Part shown: positions 20,358 through 22,316 of the stretch, one piece after another
Layout of the letters: each line of letters starts with the position of its first letter
Position numbering within the stretch: position 1 is the stretch's first letter
Notes under the pieces: generated by a model
The model's input: only the letters and a program-made list of their open reading frames with translations
What the model was told of the DNA's origin: nothing
The model's database searches: none
Translations under genes and position numbers: made by a program
Virus record (IMG/VR): IMGVR_UViG_3300007734_000477
Coordinates: 1-22,316 of that record
Strand: one strand, 5' to 3'
DNA from: a virus
Length of the DNA: 22,316 nucleotides

Positions 20358-21290
20358 ATGACCCCCGCCCAACGCAAAGCTGAAGAGATCGTAGGCCAAG
20401 TTGATTGGCAGTCCGAGAATCACGGGCTGTGCAAGTGTCCAGGTGAGGCTGCTCACACCAGCCACACTCGCATTAGAGATACAACGGTGTTCGTAGATGG
20501 TGCGCCTACAATCTTCTGCTGGCATACTTCCTGCACGCCGTATCGTGATGAGGCTAATCGCAATTTGCGGCGAGCTATATCGAGCGATGTTCTTTACAAG
20601 CCAGTAAACATTATGTCTGGCGGTACAGCCGTACCTAAGCTTGTCATTAAGAAAGACCCGCACACCGAGATACTGGATAGGATTAAGACGATTGCTGAGT
20701 CAAACAAGCAGAGATACTTGACTCATTACACCTGGGACCCAGCGGATATGTACGAGGAAAGTCCGACCAAGCTTGGCGATCCAGCGCAGGACTATCAGTT
20801 GTTCCTATCTATGTTTAATCCAATTGACAACATTTGGATAGGCAACGTCACGGATAGTGGGAAACACCCACACAACTTCCGCATAGCTTACGAGTGGAAG
20901 AAGCTGGATGAACCGATAGGGCAGTACACAACGGGTGCGAGCTACAAGCAGGGTACAGTTAGTCGATCCAACGACACGGTTGAGCATAGGGTATTCTTGG
21001 TTGTCGAGTCGGACGTTCTCACCAAGCCAGAGATGGGTGCGGTGTTCCAATTGATGCGCGATTTATTCAGTATGAAACTACACGCTGTCGTGGATACTGG
21101 CGGAAAGAGCTTGCATGGTTGGTTTGAGATGCCACCAAAGAACGAGTGGGTGGATCAGTTAAAAGCTTTTCTTATTCCGTTAGGATGCGATCCTGCAACA
21201 TTTAAACCCAGCCAACCCGTTAGGATTCCTGGGGCAAAGAGAGAAGACAAGATGCAAAGCCTATTATGGTTTTGCAAAGGAGGAAAATGA
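20358..21290 (+). CDS. Archaeo-eukaryotic-type DNA primase (AEP superfamily) with zinc-binding N-terminus
   Basis: A 310-residue protein. The N-terminus has a Cys/His set (Cys25-x-Cys27, His33, Cys54-x-His56-x2-Cys59) that should bind zinc, like primase zinc fingers. The catalytic half has VFLVVESDVLTK with Glu217-x-Asp219, the metal-binding acidic pair, and VVDTGGKSLHGWFEMP with Ser251-x-His253, the sxH nucleotide-binding motif. Near the end, PSQPVRIPGAKR is a closing motif of phage AEP primases. It should make primers at the phage fork. It overlaps the helicase gene (ATGA) and forms with it a primase-helicase pair, as in many plasmid and phage replicons. No DNA polymerase is in this window. 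Confidence 0.75.
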   Translation: MTPAQRKAEEIVGQVDWQSENHGLCKCPGEAAHTSHTRIRDTTVFVDGAPTIFCWHTSCTPYRDEANRNLRRAISSDVLYKPVNIMSGGTAVPKLVIKKDPHTEILDRIKTIAESNKQRYLTHYTWDPADMYEESPTKLGDPAQDYQLFLSMFNPIDNIWIGNVTDSGKHPHNFRIAYEWKKLDEPIGQYTTGASYKQGTVSRSNDTVEHRVFLVVESDVLTKPEMGAVFQLMRDLFSMKLHAVVDTGGKSLHGWFEMPPKNEWVDQLKAFLIPLGCDPATFKPSQPVRIPGAKREDKMQSLLWFCKGGK

Positions 21291-22300
21291 TAGAGCCAGC
21301 AGTAGCGTTAGGTATCAAACCGAAGGTGGACGAGTGGCCGCCGATCAAATCTTATGCACAACTTATCAAGGAAGACTTACCAGCACCAGAAACGTTAATT
21401 GAGGGAATGCTTCACCGAGGCGGGAAGATGTTGCTGGGTGGAGGAAGCAAGGCGTTCAAGAGTTGGTCGCTCATTGACCTAGCCCTTTCGTTACACGCTG
21501 GCGTGCCTTGGTGGGGGCAGCAGTGCAAGATGTCGCGGGTGTTGTTTATTAACTTTGAGATCCAAGAGTGGAGCTTCCGCAATCGGTTAGCTGATGTTAT
21601 CAAGGCAAAGGGATTAGAAGATAAGGCCGATGACTTTGATGTCTGGACGCTCCGTGGTTACGCTGCCGATCTTACTCTCATCCGTCCGATGATTGAGAAG
21701 CAGATTGAGGGTAAGGGATACCAGGCGATCATACTTGACCCCAACTATATGCTGATGGGTGATCGGGACGAGAACTCAGCGGGTGATATGTCCACGCTGA
21801 TGAATGAGTTTGAGTACCTAGCGACACGCCACAATCTATCAATCATCCTATCCCATCACTTCTCCAAGGGTAACAAGAGTGGAAGTGAAGCTATTGATAG
21901 GTTCAGCGGTAGCGGGGTGTTTGCCCGTAACCCCGATAGCTTGGTTGTCCTAACGCCTCACGAAGAGGATGAGAAGACATTCACTTGCGAGGTCACACTA
22001 CGCAACTTTAGCCCCATGGATGCCTTTGTAGTCCAATGGTCTTACCCACTATTTCGTCAGAACTTTAGCCTCAATCCAGATAAACTGAAGAAGCCAGGAG
22101 CGCACAAGGCTGTTGACGATAAAAGGTTCTTAACTGAGATGGGTTCAAAGGAGTGGCAGGCTGGCGATTTATGCCGCCATATCATTGAAAAGTTGGAAGT
22201 ATCGGAATCCACGTTTTATAGGTATCTTAAACGCCTTCACAAGGCCAAGAAGATATTGTCTGACAATGGCTTATATACTGCCAATCAGACTACTTTCTAA
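21287..22300 (+). CDS. RecA-fold replicative helicase/ATPase, RepA-like (AAA_25)
   Basis: A 337-residue protein; ATG 21287 is chosen because AAAGGAGG at 21277-21284 precedes it and it overlaps the primase stop (ATGA). GGGSKAFKSW (51-60) is a Walker A loop with Lys58-Ser59. YQAIILDPNYML (145-156) is Walker B with Asp151. LSIILSHHFSKGNKSGSEAI and SGSGVFARNPDSLVVLTP are the sensor and RepA-type segments (about 184-230). The C-terminal 70 residues look like a winged helix (VSESTFYRYLKRLHKAKKIL). Related hexameric helicases unwind plasmid and phage forks. The gene ends 16 bases before the window edge; nothing is seen in those bases. Confidence 0.8.
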   Translation: MIEPAVALGIKPKVDEWPPIKSYAQLIKEDLPAPETLIEGMLHRGGKMLLGGGSKAFKSWSLIDLALSLHAGVPWWGQQCKMSRVLFINFEIQEWSFRNRLADVIKAKGLEDKADDFDVWTLRGYAADLTLIRPMIEKQIEGKGYQAIILDPNYMLMGDRDENSAGDMSTLMNEFEYLATRHNLSIILSHHFSKGNKSGSEAIDRFSGSGVFARNPDSLVVLTPHEEDEKTFTCEVTLRNFSPMDAFVVQWSYPLFRQNFSLNPDKLKKPGAHKAVDDKRFLTEMGSKEWQAGDLCRHIIEKLEVSESTFYRYLKRLHKAKKILSDNGLYTANQTTF

Positions 22301-22316
22301 TCTACTTTCAAGTTAC

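Noticed and set aside
1-22316. tRNA genes, CRISPR arrays, insertion sequences, integrase or attachment sites
   Set aside because: None could be recognised by reading either strand; no direct repeats with regular spacers and no transposase or integrase motifs.

Overview
This window looks like part of a tailed-phage genome with a short-tailed (podovirus, T7-like) virion plan. It carries an adaptor, a beta-propeller nozzle, a GNAT-like small protein in the T7 gp13 position, a run of internal virion proteins ending in a very large one, and a virion lysozyme. A metabolism and replication block follows. There are no tRNA, rRNA, integrase, terminase, capsid, RNA polymerase or DNA polymerase genes here. 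The host cannot be named from the sequence. The signal-peptide protein and the LPS-type glycosyltransferase would fit a Gram-negative bacterium. Almost everything is on the + strand with hardly any intergenic space, as expected of a phage or phage contig.

Region 1 (1-11557), structural: C-terminal part of a tail fibre with an S74-type intramolecular chaperone; head-tail adaptor; nozzle/stabilisation protein; GNAT-like protein; two internal virion proteins, the second broken by a one-base frameshift near 6035; a small coiled-coil protein; a 1123-residue internal virion protein; and a GH108-like muramidase with a 30-residue tandem repeat at its C-terminus.

Region 2 (11554-11953), minus strand: one small exported glycine-rich protein, the only convincing minus-strand gene and a candidate moron.

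Region 3 (11954-14482), recombination: two PD-(D/E)XK nucleases, an OB-fold/SSB-like protein with an SSB-like C-terminal tip, and a RecB/Cas4-type exonuclease.

Region 4 (14479-20263): about 17 genes, nearly all joined by ATGA/GTGA/TAATG stop-start overlaps. They include a GT-A (GT8-like) glycosyltransferase, a ribbon-helix-helix-like protein, a 2OG-Fe(II) oxygenase, three tiny membrane-type proteins, a DUF6496-like basic protein, a C5-cytosine methyltransferase and a GT9-like glycosyltransferase. Region 5 (20358-22300): an archaeo-eukaryotic-type primase and a RepA-like RecA-fold helicase.

The most unusual locus is the cytosine methyltransferase (18254-19160). A second reading frame, +1 to the methyltransferase and starting 4 nt after it, is open over the whole gene and reads as a recognisable protein pattern of its own. 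Both frames are broken at the same G10 tract, and removing one G restores both. This suggests either a dual-coding (overprinted) gene with a homopolymer switch, or a homopolymer sequencing error over a dual-open region. The methyltransferase, 2OG oxygenase and two glycosyltransferases in one coupled operon also suggest a possible DNA-hypermodification pathway.
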